Assembly (NCBI GenBank): GCA_028015205.1
Contig: CM051514.1
Coordinates: 44,842,150-44,906,149, forward strand
Source of the DNA: Mytilisepta virgata
Lineage: Eukaryota; Mollusca; Bivalvia; Mytilida; Mytilidae
Direction: 5' to 3'
Length of the DNA stretch: 64,000 bases
Part shown: in pieces, positions 1 to 11,247 of the stretch
Layout: each line of letters begins with the position of its first letter
How positions within the stretch are numbered: position 1 is the stretch's first letter
Translations under genes and position numbers: made by a program
Notes under the pieces: model-generated
What the model saw: the letters and a program-made list of their open reading frames with translations, nothing else
What the model was told of the DNA's origin: nothing
Databases searched by the model: none

Positions 1-1
1 A

Positions 2-3000
2 GCTGTTTTATGTGATTATCTTGCTACAAATATTGAAAAGAACTACGAAGACTCTAGAGTGACCCCTCCAATTTGTAATGAATACGGCCAAGAACGAGAT
101 TCTGTTGAACTAAGCATCAACATTTTAAATGCTTATTCTGACTACTATTTTAATGTGCTAGCTGTACGTTCATTGCGTCTTCATTCAAGGGGTTTAAATC
201 AATCAAAACGATTTCACTACTTATTTTCTAGGAGGCCAGCAAAATCATTGCTTTTTCCTGAAATGCCACCGTGGTTCATTGGCGCAGCACATGGGGATGA
301 GTTGGTTTATCAGTTTAATATGTTTCCAATGACATTAGAGGATACAAAGCTGAGGGAAACTCTAACTAAATACTGGTCTAATTTTGCAAAATCCGGGTAA
401 GATAAAAGTTAATCTAAACAAAAATCATTATAATTTGTTCTCTGAAATATTTCTTATTGAATTTTTCTTTCCTGTAGCACATGGACTCGTATTCATTTAC
501 TTTTCGGTATTTAACAGCCTTTCGAGACTAGGGCGGCCCCGATCTACTATGCCATAACACAAGGGCCAGTCATTTTCGTAAGATTCATAATAAACTTATA
601 TCTACCCTGACCGGAAGTATAACATTTGTAGTCCCATTTCATAAATTTCCTCCTATTTAGATATTCAGTGCAGTACTCACCAGAGTTCTCTGATCTTTAC
701 CACACTGAATCCAAAGGTATTCCGAAAATAAGTTTCACTTCCTGTCAGAGTAGACGTTTGGTGGGCCAAAAGGGTTTTTTTATTGAAATTTAATTATTTT
801 ACTTCAAAAAAGAAGGCTGAAGCGTGGTCGAAAAAATTCTGACGATTGAAATTTGGCGCCCTCGAAATTGATATGCCCCTTATAGTAAATGGTAGCCGCC
901 CCAGTCTTGAAAGGTTGTTAAATACCGAAAAAGTTATGAATACGACTCCTTGTGCTTGTGAAAAATTGTCATAAAACTAATTTTCTCCTATTCTTGACGT
1001 GTTTAATCGGTGGGATAAAACTACATAATATTTTTAACCACTTCCTGGGGATTAAATTTCTACGTGGAAATTAGCGCCGTTTTTTCTACAGTTATTGGAA
1101 CGATAAATTAGAGAAGTCCCGAATGACGTCTATGTAAACAAACTACATAGAAACGACATTTTCTTGGGGTTTTTTTGTCAAAAATCATAGGAGAAACAGA
1201 TTCTCCTTCAATTTACTCGTGAGTTATGAAATTTCTCTACCCTCAATAGTTAAATTTTAGATTTTAACACACTTGCAAATGCTCGCGTGTTGAAAATCGA
1301 AAATTTAACTATCTCGGGTGGAGAAATTCCATAACTCACTCGTACCTGAAGGAGAATCTATATTTATCCCTGTTTCAGTAATTCATTAGCAGTAACTTGA
1401 GGCTCCCAGTAAATTTTGCTGATTTTTCTATTTTTAATTTACATTTGTCATACTGATCCAAGCTTTGGACCCAGAGATAACACTTTGAAAGTAAATCGGT
1501 TAAGGACCTTTCAACCAAAGTTCAGTCCCAATTAGCTCCGCAGTTTCAGATCTGAAGAAATATTTTGCCGATTTTTCTATTTCAAGTAAAAGTGGTCGTA
1601 TTGGTATATGGTCATCGACCCTGGACACAATTTTGAAAGGAACTATATAATGATCATTCCTCCAAAGTGGCCGATCTCGTTTAGTGGAGAAGATTTTAAA
1701 TATAATTTTGCTGATTCCTTTTCTATTTTTAGTAACAAAGGCCATATTGGTCTCAGGTCGGAGCCTTCAGGCATAATTTTGAAAGGGAATCACATTAGAA
1801 TCAAAGCTAAGCCTCAACTGACACAGCAGTTTCAGAGGCATATATTTTTAAGTATTTTTTCCTGATTTTTGTATTTTGAGTAAGAGCAGAAATGCCAGTT
1901 CAAGGCCAAGACACACTTTTAAAAGGGACCAGCTAAATACTAGCTCATCAAAGTTAGCCTCAAATGTCCCAGCAGTTGCAGAGGGGAAAGTTTTTGAAAA
2001 GGAAAGTTTACGAGCCGACGACGTCGACGATGGAGAACGGACTTCATATGATAACAAAAGCTCACACGACCGTTTCATTAATATCTGCAATGCCACCGGT
2101 AACACAAAACGTTCAACCATTTGTTACTTGCCTTAGTCCGAGACTTTTCTAATGTCTGACAGCCTTATTTGTGACATGCTGGGGCCGTGAAAGTGAAAAC
2201 ATGAAAACGGTGGGTTGAAGGGAATGAAGCTTTCATGTTGGTACAGGAGATTGTTGTTGAATAAAATGTACATATTCTTAGAGAAAAATGAATAAGGAAT
2301 CGACTGGATTGCTATATGATTTATCTACTTAAAACTCCGTTTCGAGTCGGGTAATATGTCACTCAGACCTGGCAAATATTTCCCATATAACCTTTCAGAA
2401 GACCCTAATATTATGTAAATTTAACAACCACAAAAAAAAATTAAAAAAGACTTCTAAATATGGTAAATACATGAACAAAAAAATAAATAAATAAAAGAAG
2501 TTAATTTCTCAATAAAAAAATTGTGAAAATTCTAAATGGTCACCCTTCAAAGTGATAAGAAAAAAAAAAAATTTCTGAAACAAAATAAATAGCATAGTAT
2601 AACATCTCACATAAATCTAGCGTATTTTTACCTCAGAACGTTACAAATTGACGTGACGTTTAGTGATACCAACATCTTGCGATTTCGAGTAAAGAAACTA
2701 CCGCTCCAAGTCTGGTCTATGGCTAGCCGTTTTACTATTTATTCTATCTTCAAGATATCTAATAAACTTTATACGATATCTCATATATTTTATAAGATAT
2801 CTTATAAAAGATACGACATATCTTATCTTATATAAAAATATTGAAAGATATCTTGTATACTTTATGAGATATCTTATATGCTTTATAAGATATCTTATTA
2901 CCTTTAGAAGATATCTTATAAAGCATATAAGATATCTTATATATAAATATTTATAAGATATCATATACTTTATGAGATACCCTATATACTTTATAATATA

Positions 3001-3625
3001 TCTTATAAAGTTTATAAGATATCTTATAAAAACTAAATTATATAAGATATCTTATATATTATATGAGATATCTTGAAGTTAGAATAAATAGTAAAACGGC
3101 TTGCCATACTGGTCGGTAATTTCCATGTTTTCTATACAGAGTGCCCTCTGATGTCCCAAGGTCCCAGCATGTCAAAGAAAAGGCCGTCGGACGTCACAGA
3201 AATCTTGGAATACACTACATGTGTACATGTACACAGTATTTCAAAAGGAACATTAGGGAAATAGTGCAGGCAAGTTTCCCTTTTAGTTTCAACCCAGTTT
3301 TTCAAAAGTCTTTTAAACATTCTTTTCAACACAAAAATGCCTTTTTTAATTCCATTTATTTCTTTCCAGTAATGTTAATTATGCCAACCTGCCTCATTGG
3401 GAAGAATATAACAGAGAAAACGAAGCTTATATAGATTTAGACATAAACATCACATCTGGAGAGCACTTGTACAAGGACAGAATAGATTTTTGGTTGATAG
3501 ATATACCCAACACTCTTAAGCCCATTACTACGGAACCAATATCGGGTGCTTGTAATATATATATATGCATGTATAATTATTCAATCTACTCATTTTTAGC
3601 AATGATGTCGTACATTTTAATTTAA
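2..3625 (+). CDS. Carboxylesterase/cholinesterase-like protein, C-terminal two exons (5' partial)
   Basis: Exons are about 2-396 and 3370-3625. The gene starts upstream of the window, and the frame is open from base 2. The first exon carries the esterase catalytic-histidine segment (GAAHGDELVYQF), followed by a Trp-Ser-Asn-Phe-Ala-Lys-Ser-Gly stretch where family members have WxNFAKTG. The donor is GTAAG at 397; the acceptor is TTTCTTTCCAG at 3369. Phase 2 joining gives a Gly codon and continues with LPHWEEYN and a YxDLDINITSG...YKDRIDFW tail, as expected for the end of the alpha/beta-hydrolase fold. The serine nucleophile lies outside the window. The protein ends in a Thr/Ser-rich spacer, then about 20 hydrophobic residues up to the stop, like a GPI-anchor signal or a tail anchor (inferred). 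The 2973 bp intron holds a MITE, foldbacks and repeats. It could be an acetylcholinesterase-like or a plain carboxylesterase; the substrate is unknown. Confidence 0.85.
474..955. mobile_element. MITE with ~60 bp terminal inverted repeats
   Basis: Inverted arms lie at about 474-537 and 893-955. Both contain the TCGTATTCAT, TTTTCGGTATTTAACA and GACTRGGGCGGC blocks in mirror order. The ~355 bp between them has no ORF. The element sits inside the esterase intron. No clear target duplication was seen. Confidence 0.7.
1198..1363. repeat. Foldback hairpin element (~165 bp)
   Basis: Arms of about 75 bp (1198-1272 and 1289-1363) are near-perfect reverse complements. They begin with AGATTCTCCTTCA and end with TGAAGGAGAATCT, around a short tip containing TGCAAATGCTCGCG. 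It lies in the esterase intron and is noncoding. Confidence 0.75.
1440..2090 (+). repeat. Degenerate tandem-repeat element with GACGACG-type 3' end
   Basis: Units of roughly 130-170 bp repeat phrases such as AGTTTCAGA, GATTTTTCTATTT and AATTTTGAAAGG. The right end (2010-2075) has GACGACGTCGACGATGGAGA followed by ATAACAAAAGCTCACAC. This is a worn version of the terminus of the arrays at 8695-9836 and 28543-30670. Short ORFs inside it are by-products of the repeat. Confidence 0.6.
2716..3110. repeat. Foldback element with a core of AAGATATCTT palindromes
   Basis: Inverted arms (about 2716-2760 and 3066-3110; ~2 mismatches in 41 bases) start at GCCGTTTTACTATTTATTCT. Between them, the self-complementary word AAGATATCTT or a close variant recurs about 13-15 times at 20-26 bp spacing, separated by variable TATA/CTTTAT filler. 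Arms and core can therefore all pair with themselves. It sits in the last esterase intron, ~260 bp upstream of the final exon. Confidence 0.85.
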
Positions 3626-6180
3626 AATTTATTATAGATGTCAATGCATTGTAATATTGTATATTTATACCGTACATATTTTATGATGTACATTATATAT
3701 ATATATTTGGTACTAAATACTGGAGTTTTGAATATACGATAAAGCCCATGATGTTGGTCCGTATCTGAGGTCTATGACGTCATACCCTTTATCGCAGGGC
3801 TTACCCTTTATCACAAAGCTTTTTTTTCAGTTTTTTTTCAATTTTATTTTTTTTTGTATTTTTTTTAGTGGGGGTCAAATTTAAAAAAACGAATCTTGTT
3901 CAATTTTTTTCCGATTATTTGACTTTTTTTCAAACCCCCCCTCCCCTATTTTTTTTTTTTTTTTTCACAAAATATTTTCCCCAATCAAGCTAATTTGTGG
4001 CAGTAGACTTTAATTTGGAAAATTTGAAGTCCTCTATTTAAATATATGATAAATTGTATAATACATGTTAAAATCTGTATCACATGCTGTATCAACCTCG
4101 ACCAATATCAGCCCTCGGGCCAGGTCCCTCTAGCTGATATTGGTTTCTCGGGTTGATACAGTATGTCATATAGATTTTACCATGTATTATTCTCTATGTA
4201 TTATAAATTAATTGAATTCCAAAACAGGTCTTTTAACTTGAATTATTTCGATTTAAAAGTAATTTCATTCATATGTGTAATTGCGAGAAAACAAAAAAAA
4301 AATATTTTTGAAGCCTGTGTTTTATGTAATTGTATGCATATGTTGTTTTTTTTTTAAATCACATATCATAATTATTAACAAATAAACACCAGTAGATTTA
4401 CAATGAAAACCTACTTTCTGTGTCTATCTAAAAGGCTTTGGAGTTTCTGACTTCCAAAGTTGATTATCCAATAAATATCCATCAAAATTGTGTCGTTAGA
4501 AGACAAACGTACTATGCTAATGTTTTATTACTTTTCTTTTACCAATGACCCATGTGAGTTAATAAATCACGCGGCGTCCTTCCATAATCTTCCACGTTTC
4601 AATGTTCTCCTCTGAAACCACTGGATAAAGAAATATGACCGCTTACCCTGTATTTGTTTCACTTACAACGTTTCATTTTTAAAATTTTAAATACATGTAC
4701 ATGCAACCCACTCCTGGCTGCACCTCTTTTACTAGAACTAGATCATCCAGAAAAAACATTTAAAAATCTTCTATGAAAGGGCAATTGAGTCTAAACTTTG
4801 TTAGAATGGTCCTTAGGATGTCGTCTTTCAAAATTCTATCCTGGGATCCATCAACCAAAAGCACAAGTGAAGATTTGTTAAAATATATTGTTCAATTCCT
4901 TTTCATAATGCTTGAATGGCATATTAAATCAAGGTCCGCCATATAGGCTCCTTTAGAGCATGTTTTTATTTGGCCCAAGCGCATACCCAACATTGTTCCC
5001 AAAATATAGTAATTGGATACCGCGTCATGGGTATTGAGTCTTGCCTTTATAAACAATATGTTTGCGGTTTTGGTATTTATAGACTGTAAAGAAAATACTT
5101 AACAGTACAAAGATATTATATCATAACAATCGCTTGATTTTGGCTAGATTCAAAACTTGCAGTAATGCATTAGGGGCAACCATTTAATTTCTATCAAGCG
5201 AGGAAAGGAAGCAATCTTGCATGCTGAAAATTCTTCAAGCAGAATCCATAATACTGTTTTTTTTTCAACTTTACTTTTTAAAAAGACATACTACTGTTTG
5301 ATTGGATATAATATTAAATCCTGCATTTTTTACCACATTTTGAGCCTGCCTTAATGTCCCCACACCAACGTTTGGAGTCATTTTAAATCCCTTTCTCTCC
5401 CCCCCCCCCCTCCCCCCACCTCTAAAATTGAAAAGTGAAATATTTTTTTCTGATTTTTAATAACCAAGAAACATTAGTTCTCAGCGTAATATTGGATCTG
5501 AAATATATTTTTACACGCTTTTCATCCACAACATGTTAAGGAATCGCAAATTTTGCATTTACACACCAATAGTAAATTTTTAATCAAATTTACACCCATG
5601 TGTAAATACGGTCAACAGGAAAATAAATCGACTACAGTAACTGTCTATATTCACCTCAGTTCGCGTAATGGATTTTTATCATTTTGAAACTGAGAAAACA
5701 GTTTGTGGAACCTTTTGAAACCTACAATGCAGAAGTTGATTCAAAAACTAAAAATATTCACCAATTTATGGAAAGAAACAATTCATCACAATTTTAAAGA
5801 CTGTGTGTACCATTTGAAATATAATTAATTATAGGGAAATACGCATCTAAATTTCAACCACAATGTCGATCTACTATGAGTAAATGGTGGGTAAATGTGT
5901 GCTTACATTTTTTAAAACGTGTTTAACTTTGCAAATAATCGTACGCTGGGAATATTAAGGTAAACGAATGTAAAACGGATAAGGCCCGTTTTTTGAACTG
6001 GGGTAAAATGAAAGACTGACATTTCACATACAATTTAAGCATATTCAGGAAACAGCAAAAATAAAGGTTAAACGGACGTTTAGTTCGACGTTTGCAACAC
6101 ATCCTTGCTAATTTTCATGTGCAAGGATGAACGGATGATTTGCATTAGATTTACTACCCCTTTCTAAAGTCTTTGAATAA
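3626..6180. other. Intergenic, T-rich; no gene seen
   Basis: This lies between the esterase stop and the next repeats. It has poly-T runs (3820-3970), the foldback at 4059-4190, and a C-rich tract at 5400-5420. No exon-like segment with splice sites was recognised. Confidence 0.5.
4059..4190. repeat. Foldback hairpin with CCTCGGGC tip
   Basis: Arms 4059-4111 and 4133-4190 mirror each other (TAATACATG...CATGTATTA outside, ACCAATATCAG...CTGATATTGGT inside). The tip is GC-rich, GCCCTCGGGCCAGG. It belongs to the set of structurally alike but sequence-unrelated hairpins noted in the findings. Confidence 0.75.
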
Positions 6181-6184
6181 AATA

Positions 6185-6472
6185 ATAGTAATTATTTTAT
6201 AGTGAGCGCAACGAGCGCTATAGGAGCATATGCATTTTTTACATATGGGTAATTTAGAAAAGTCTTTGTTAAATGGGACAGCCATATTGTGCTACATACT
6301 AAGGCTAGAAAAAGTTTCGTTAGCCGGAAATGAAAAAAAAAAAGAAAAGTAAGGGAAATAACTTGTTTCAAATTATAATTTTAGAGACAGAATCGTGATA
6401 TCGAAAATGAGTTTCTTGAAAGGGGTATTGCTGTGCTCGCATCATTGGCCAAGCCAACAGCATATTAACATT
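6185..6472 (+). repeat. Dispersed ~280 bp repeat, copy 1
   Basis: It matches 46060-46330 over its whole length. Shared blocks include CAGCCATATTGTGCTACATA, AGGCTAGAAAAAGTTTCGTT and TGCTGTGCTCGCATCATTGG. It ends in a CCAACAGCATATTA run. It is noncoding and its class is unknown. Confidence 0.75.
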
Positions 6473-6492
6473 AATCATTATGTCAAACTATG

Positions 6493-6655
6493 TCTAAAGG
6501 GAGCAACCATTTGATTTTTAGGGGCAGGGGCTATGTTCAAATTTGAAATAAAAATGCAGGATCAAAATTTCGACGAAAAAAAAAAGTCTGGATCGAACAT
6601 TTGATCCTACCCCCATCCTCCTACCCATAAAAATCAAATGGTTGCTTCCTTAAGA
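6493..6655. repeat. Short inverted-repeat MITE of the GGGAGCAACCATTTGATTTT family, copy 1
   Basis: The left end AAAGGGAGCAACCATTTGAT is mirrored by ATCAAATGGTTGCTTCCTTA on the right. A G-rich run follows the left arm and a C-rich run precedes the right arm. The same termini flank 36388-36700, and a single end lies near 8318. Confidence 0.7.
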
Positions 6656-6759
6656 ATAGACAGTCAAGACTTTTATGCAGTGATTAAAACTAATTGTTGT
6701 TTTATAATCGGTTTGAATTGCATGTTGAAATCCAAATTGTACACGAGACATTTTCTAGG

Positions 6760-7494
6760 GCAGTTATCAATTAACATGCACTTACTCGCCAATTTAAAAA
6801 GCCAGACGTTTGGATCACAGGATACAACAATCTTTGGACCTTCATGTTTTCAAAGAAAAGATTTACTAAGTCATAATTTACCAATTAAAAACATTTCTGA
6901 AGACTGGTGATACTTTAAAAACATTTATGTACCAATTGGTCAATTAAGATTTGAAAAGCTCAGCCGTTTGGATCACAGGATACAACAATCTTTGGACCTT
7001 CATGTTTTCAAAGAAAAGATTTACTAAGTCATAATTTACCAATTAAAAACATTTCTGAAGACTGGTGATACTTTAATATTTATGTACCAATTGGTCAATT
7101 AAGATTTCAAAGAAAAGATTTACTAAGTCATAATTTACCAACTAAAAACATTTCTGAAGACTGGTGATACTTAAACATTTATGTACCAATTGGTCAATTA
7201 AGATTTGAAAAGCTCAGCCGTTTGGATCACAGGATACACCAATCTTTGGACCTTCATGTTTTCAAAGAAAACATTTACTAAGTCATAGTTTACCAACTAA
7301 AAACATTTCTTAAGACTGGTGATACTTAAACATTTATGTACCAATTGGTCAATTAAGATTTGAAAAGCTCAGCCGTTTGGATCACAGGATACACCAATCT
7401 TTGGACCTTTATGTTTTCAAAGAAAAGATTTACTTTGTCATAATTTACCAAATAAAAACATTTCTGAAAACTGGTGATACATAAACATTTATGT
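6760..7494 (+). repeat. Tandem array of an esterase exon (~5 copies, unit ~155 bp)
   Basis: Copies lie at about 6760-6932, 6933-7085, 7086-7187 (internally deleted), 7188-7340 and 7341-7494. Each unit encodes the N-terminal esterase block: GQLRFEKLS, then after a 1-nt shift PFGSQDTTIFGPSCFQR, then ISED...YLNIYVPI. In every copy the family's Cys-Leu after SED is replaced by TGG TGA (Trp-stop). The breaking change therefore probably preceded the amplification or was spread by gene conversion. The array leads directly into the downstream pseudogene exons. Confidence 0.85.
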
Positions 7495-8300
7495 GCATTT
7501 TAAAATTTCCTCTGCAAACAGGAAATTGGTGATGGTCTGGATACATGGCGGCAGTTTCACTCAAGGACAGACACATTTTTACGACGGAAGTCGGATGGCT
7601 CTAACTGGTGACGTAATTGTTGTAAAGATAAACTATTGTCTTAACATTTTTGGATTGTTAAACCTTCCAGGTCTTCCAGGAAACTCTGGATTATGGGATC
7701 AGATAATGGCTATTCAGTGGATTAAAGACAATATCATTTGGTGGTGACGTTCTATCTATTACCGTATTTGGCGAATCTTCGTGTGGGTTTAGTGTTGGTT
7801 TACAGTTTTCCCAGTGAACAAAGGTCTGTTTCAGCGAGCCATACTACAGAGTGGTGTAGGAATATCAAAATATGCGAGTGGAAAAAATCCCAAATCTACA
7901 TTCATAAGGGTAGTAGAAAATGTAAATTGTACACGGAAAGATCAAAATGTGCAAATTCAGTGCTTAAAACAACTGTCAGCTAGTCAGCTATACAATGGAT
8001 TCAACTCTTTGAAACATTCATCATACATTATGTATCTATTGTCGCCGATTGTACCGAAAGAAGGTGGTGACTTATAAGATGATGACCCAATTAACCTTTT
8101 GCATAATGTCAGTTCTGGTGCATGTATATTTTATCGATCTTTAGGTGTTATAATTGGGACTACCTCATCTTTAATTATTTTTATTCTACGGTGCTTGCAG
8201 AAGGATCTTAGAGTAAAAGTAACTGATGGAATTCCTAAACGTATTCTCACCATCTGTCTTTCACCGAAAATCTCAACTGCTTGTTCGATGGTAATTTAAA
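6760..8300 (+). pseudogene. Carboxylesterase-like pseudogene
   Basis: After the exon array, an acceptor at 7521 opens an exon reading LVMVWIHGGSFTQG (oxyanion-hole HGG) and PGNSGLWDQ. A frameshift near 7735 then moves the frame to FGGD...SITVFGESSCGFSVGL. The nucleophile Ser of GES is present, but the usual GESAGG is GESSCG, so the elbow glycine is Cys. A second shift near 7810 leads to NKGLFQRAILQSG, and an in-frame TAA follows at 8075-8077, after which the family pattern DDPINLL...IGTTSS continues. The C-terminal histidine exon was not found. It is a dead paralogue in the same orientation as the 1-3625 gene, consistent with a local esterase cluster. Confidence 0.85.
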
Positions 8301-8317
8301 CGTTTTTCTTGCTATAC

Positions 8318-8420
8318 GGGAACAATCATTTAACTTCAAGGGGGAGGGGGTTATTGTTTTTTATATTGGTTTGAATTTTTTTTTACTATAATCAAACCAA
8401 ATTATTTTTTTTCTTACCAA
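8318..8420 (+). repeat. Single end of the G-tract MITE family, then T-rich DNA
   Basis: GGGAACAATCATTTAACTTC followed by GGGGGAGGGGG resembles the left end of the MITEs at 6493 and 36388. No matching right end was found. The sequence up to 8690 is AT-rich with no gene. Confidence 0.45.
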
Positions 8421-8694
8421 GTCGAATCAGATTTTTTTTAGCAATGCGCAGAAAGCAAAATGTGTATTTATTTCTATGAAAGCACTAGCAGTAAATAAAA
8501 CTGGTATATACTATGAATTTGTTTTTATAATAAAACATTTGCATATTTCTGATATGTTAATGACTTTTATTTTGTTTTTGTATATGGAATATATCATCAT
8601 GTTCTCTGTAATTTGTATTTTATAATAATAATCATAATTCCACATAGTACTAACTAGACACACATTGGGTATATGTACATGTATGCATATTTAA

Positions 8695-9836
8695 ACTAGA
8701 GGCTCTGAGGGCTGAGCCTGTATCGCTCACATGGTAGAAACAAGAATCCATGTTTGTCACATGATCTGGACAAAATGAGAAAACTTCGTAAAAAACCTCC
8801 CGCAGATGCTTCTTTTGTTAAGTATCGTTTCATTTGGCCAAGCTGATTCAGAGAAGAAGATAACTTTATATCAGCCTATCAGAAACAAGAAGTGCCCATG
8901 GCAGCCATGCTTGTCGTTCAATCAGGATGAAAAAAAAATCATTTCATAAGACTTTCCAAAGATGTTTCCTGTCAAGTTTGACTGACAGTTCTGGCCAGGT
9001 AGTTCTAGAATTTTTTTTAAATCAACCAATGAGAAAAAAGAATTGCCCATGACAGCCATGTTTGCTGCCCGACCAGGACGAAACGAGGAAACTTTGTAAA
9101 GAACTTCCCATAGATGTTTCCTGTCAGGTTTCGTTCCATTTGGCCGAGCGATTTCAAAGGAGATTTTTTTTATATCAGCCAATCAGAAACAAGAACAGCC
9201 CATGGTGTCCACAGTTGTAGTTCTATCGTGAAAAATTGAGTAAACTTTGTGCAGAACCTCTCATAGATGCTTCTTGTCAGGTTTCATTCCATTTGGCCAA
9301 GCAGTTCCAGAAAAAAAAATCAACCAATGAGAAATATGAACTGGCCATGACGGCCATGTGTGTTGTCCGATCGCGACGAAATGAGGAAACTTTGTAAAGA
9401 ACTTCCCGTATATGCTTCCTGTCAAGTTTAGTTCCATTTGGCCAAGCAATTTCAAAGGAGAAGTTTTTTTTTTCATATCAGCCAATCAGAAACAAGAACT
9501 GGCCATGGTGGCCATATTTGTAGTCCGATTAAATTGGGACGAAATGAGGAAATTTTATAAAGGACCTCCCTAATGCTTCCTCTCAAGTTTTGTTCCATTT
9601 GGCCTAACAGTTTCAGAAGAGAAGATTTTTGGAAACTCAGCCAATCAAAATCAACAATTGTTCTTGGCGGTCATGTTTGTTGTCCGATCGGAACGAAATG
9701 AGCAAACTTAAGGACCTTATATAGATGCTTCCTGTCAAATTTAATTTCATTTTGGCCAGTGGTTTCAGAGGAGAAGATTAAAATATTAAAATGAAAAGTT
9801 AACGGACGACGGACGCCAAGTGATGACAAAAGCTCA
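8695..9836 (+). repeat. Tandem-repeat element, copy 1 (AACTAGAGGCTCT...CCAAGTGATGA)
   Basis: It starts AACTAGAGGCTCT and contains 4-5 units of ~190-210 bp with phrases TTTGGCCAAGC, CAGCCAATCAGAAACAAGAA and GACGAAATGAGGAAACTT. It ends GTTAACGGACGACGGACGCC followed by AAGTGATGACAAAAGCTCAC. Start and end match the element at 28543-30670. It is noncoding; ORFs on the minus strand arise only from the repeat. Confidence 0.8.
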
Positions 9837-9849
9837 CATCCTGATACCT

Positions 9850-10066
9850 TTAGAACCGTTTATGACAGGGTGTGTCCTGACCTAGAACCATTTATGACAG
9901 GGTGTGTCATGACCTAGAACCATTTATGACAGTTCTACTCTAGAACCATTCTTGACGGTTCTACCCTAGAACCATTTTGGACGGTTGTATCCTAGAACCA
10001 TTTATAACAGTTCTAACCTAGAACCATTTAGGACGGTTCTACCCTAAAACCATTTATGACCCTGAC
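9850..10066 (+). repeat. Minisatellite, about 8 units of CTAGAACCATTTATGACRG
   Basis: AGAACCATTT-like words start near 9852, 9883, 9915, 9942, 9968, 9994, 10020 and 10045. The first units are 31-32 bp (with a GGGTGTGTC insert); later ones are 25-27 bp and carry GGTTCTACC. It begins right after the tandem-repeat element ends. Confidence 0.85.
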
Positions 10067-10464
10067 AATAGTTTATGAATTTTGAACATCAAAATTATCA
10101 GAAATAAAATAATTAATTTGTTGTAATAATTTTAAAATCAACTTTTATCATTCCAAAATATATTATAGAGTAAAAAAAATAAAAGAAATCATTCAGAATA
10201 AAGTTTTTACTAAAACTAAATTATTTAAAAACTAGTCGGTGTTATTTTCTAGTACATAAAACACTTCTCTACATATGTTTCGACAAGAGAACACTTTAAA
10301 TCTAGATTTAGTCCCGTCCCTTCTTGAAATTATTGTGTAGAATGTCCATATATGTACGTTATGTCTATGCATTTTTTTGATAAATTGGTGAAATGCACTT
10401 CTTATTCAAAATGGCGGTACTCATCCCAATCATCTTCTACCTTGTCATAACGAAATAAACATAC

Positions 10465-10590
10465 AATACATAGTCATTGTTGGAAAATATAAAATTTATT
10501 TGGGCGAGCTTTAGAAACATGAGAAAAGGCGAGCATTATTCGCAACGAGCCCAAATAAATTTGATATTTTCCGACTATGACTTTGTATTT
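10465..10590. repeat. Foldback hairpin with GGGCGAG/CGAGCCC shoulders
   Basis: Arms 10465-10508 and 10546-10590 mirror each other (GGAAAATATAAAATTTATTT against AAATAAATTTGATATTTTCC), with GC-rich shoulders GGGCGAG and CGAGCCC facing the loop. Confidence 0.75.
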
Positions 10591-10716
10591 TCTTTATCCT
10601 GCAATCCCTTTTAGATGCGTAAAATACCTTAAAATTACGTTTGAAGTTGAAATCCAACTGCCGGGAAAACGCGGGAAACGCCACGACGTCATCTGGTACA
10701 TTCATGAGTAGAAATT

Positions 10717-10735
10717 ATTAGGTCATTGACCTAAT
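10717..10735. promoter_or_regulatory. Perfect 19 bp palindrome containing an IR1 nuclear-receptor half-site pair
   Basis: ATTAGGTCATTGACCTAAT is an exact palindrome around one base. AGGTCA-N-TGACCT is the classical IR1 arrangement bound by receptors such as ecdysone- or FXR-type heterodimers. No nearby host promoter is recognised, so function is only a possibility. Confidence 0.3.
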
Positions 10736-11247
10736 ACGACTAAAGTTTATTCTACCCCTATTATTAGACTAGAAATGGCTTGATTGCAGGATAAATATCG
10801 TTCATACGAGCAAAGAGAATTAATTATATAATATATCAAATATTTACCATATAAAAACGGTAAAAAGATAAATTATTAAAGTGGAACTAAAACGCTTATA
10901 GAAAGTTATTTTCATTTTATAGTACTACAAAAACGTATAAAAACGCAAAAACCCCGATTGAATTCGGTAACTTAGTTTTCGAGATATTAGCAAAATACTG
11001 GCCGATCGTCATTTGCACACCTGAACGATTTGTTAAAAAACTCGAATATTACTAGTCGCCGGAAGTGACGTACTGTGCGGTTCAGATCTTGTACATAAAT
11101 AGGTACAGGTCATTTGCAAAGTGAAAGCAGATTCAGTTGATTGTTTATACGTTATTGGTGACAACTATCGATTGACAGTGCTTCTTATATATTCACCGAC
11201 ACTTGTTTGATGAAACATTGTACTTAATTTAAATCTACAATTCAACA

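Noticed and set aside
1500..2152. Several 60-90 aa ORFs on both strands
   Set aside because: They lie in the degenerate tandem-repeat element within the esterase intron and have no recognisable domains.
2716..3110. CRISPR-like spaced repeats
   Set aside because: The repeat word is a 10 bp palindrome with variable AT filler inside inverted arms, in a eukaryotic intron. There is no constant repeat/spacer pattern and no cas genes.
8922..9485. Two similar minus-strand ORFs (MADIKKISFE..., MADMKKKTSP...)
   Set aside because: They resemble each other because they read the same tandem repeat units; no domain, and they run against the element's degenerate structure.
9850..10066. CRISPR-like array
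   Set aside because: Units are contiguous and drift in sequence, with no unique spacers; it is a minisatellite.
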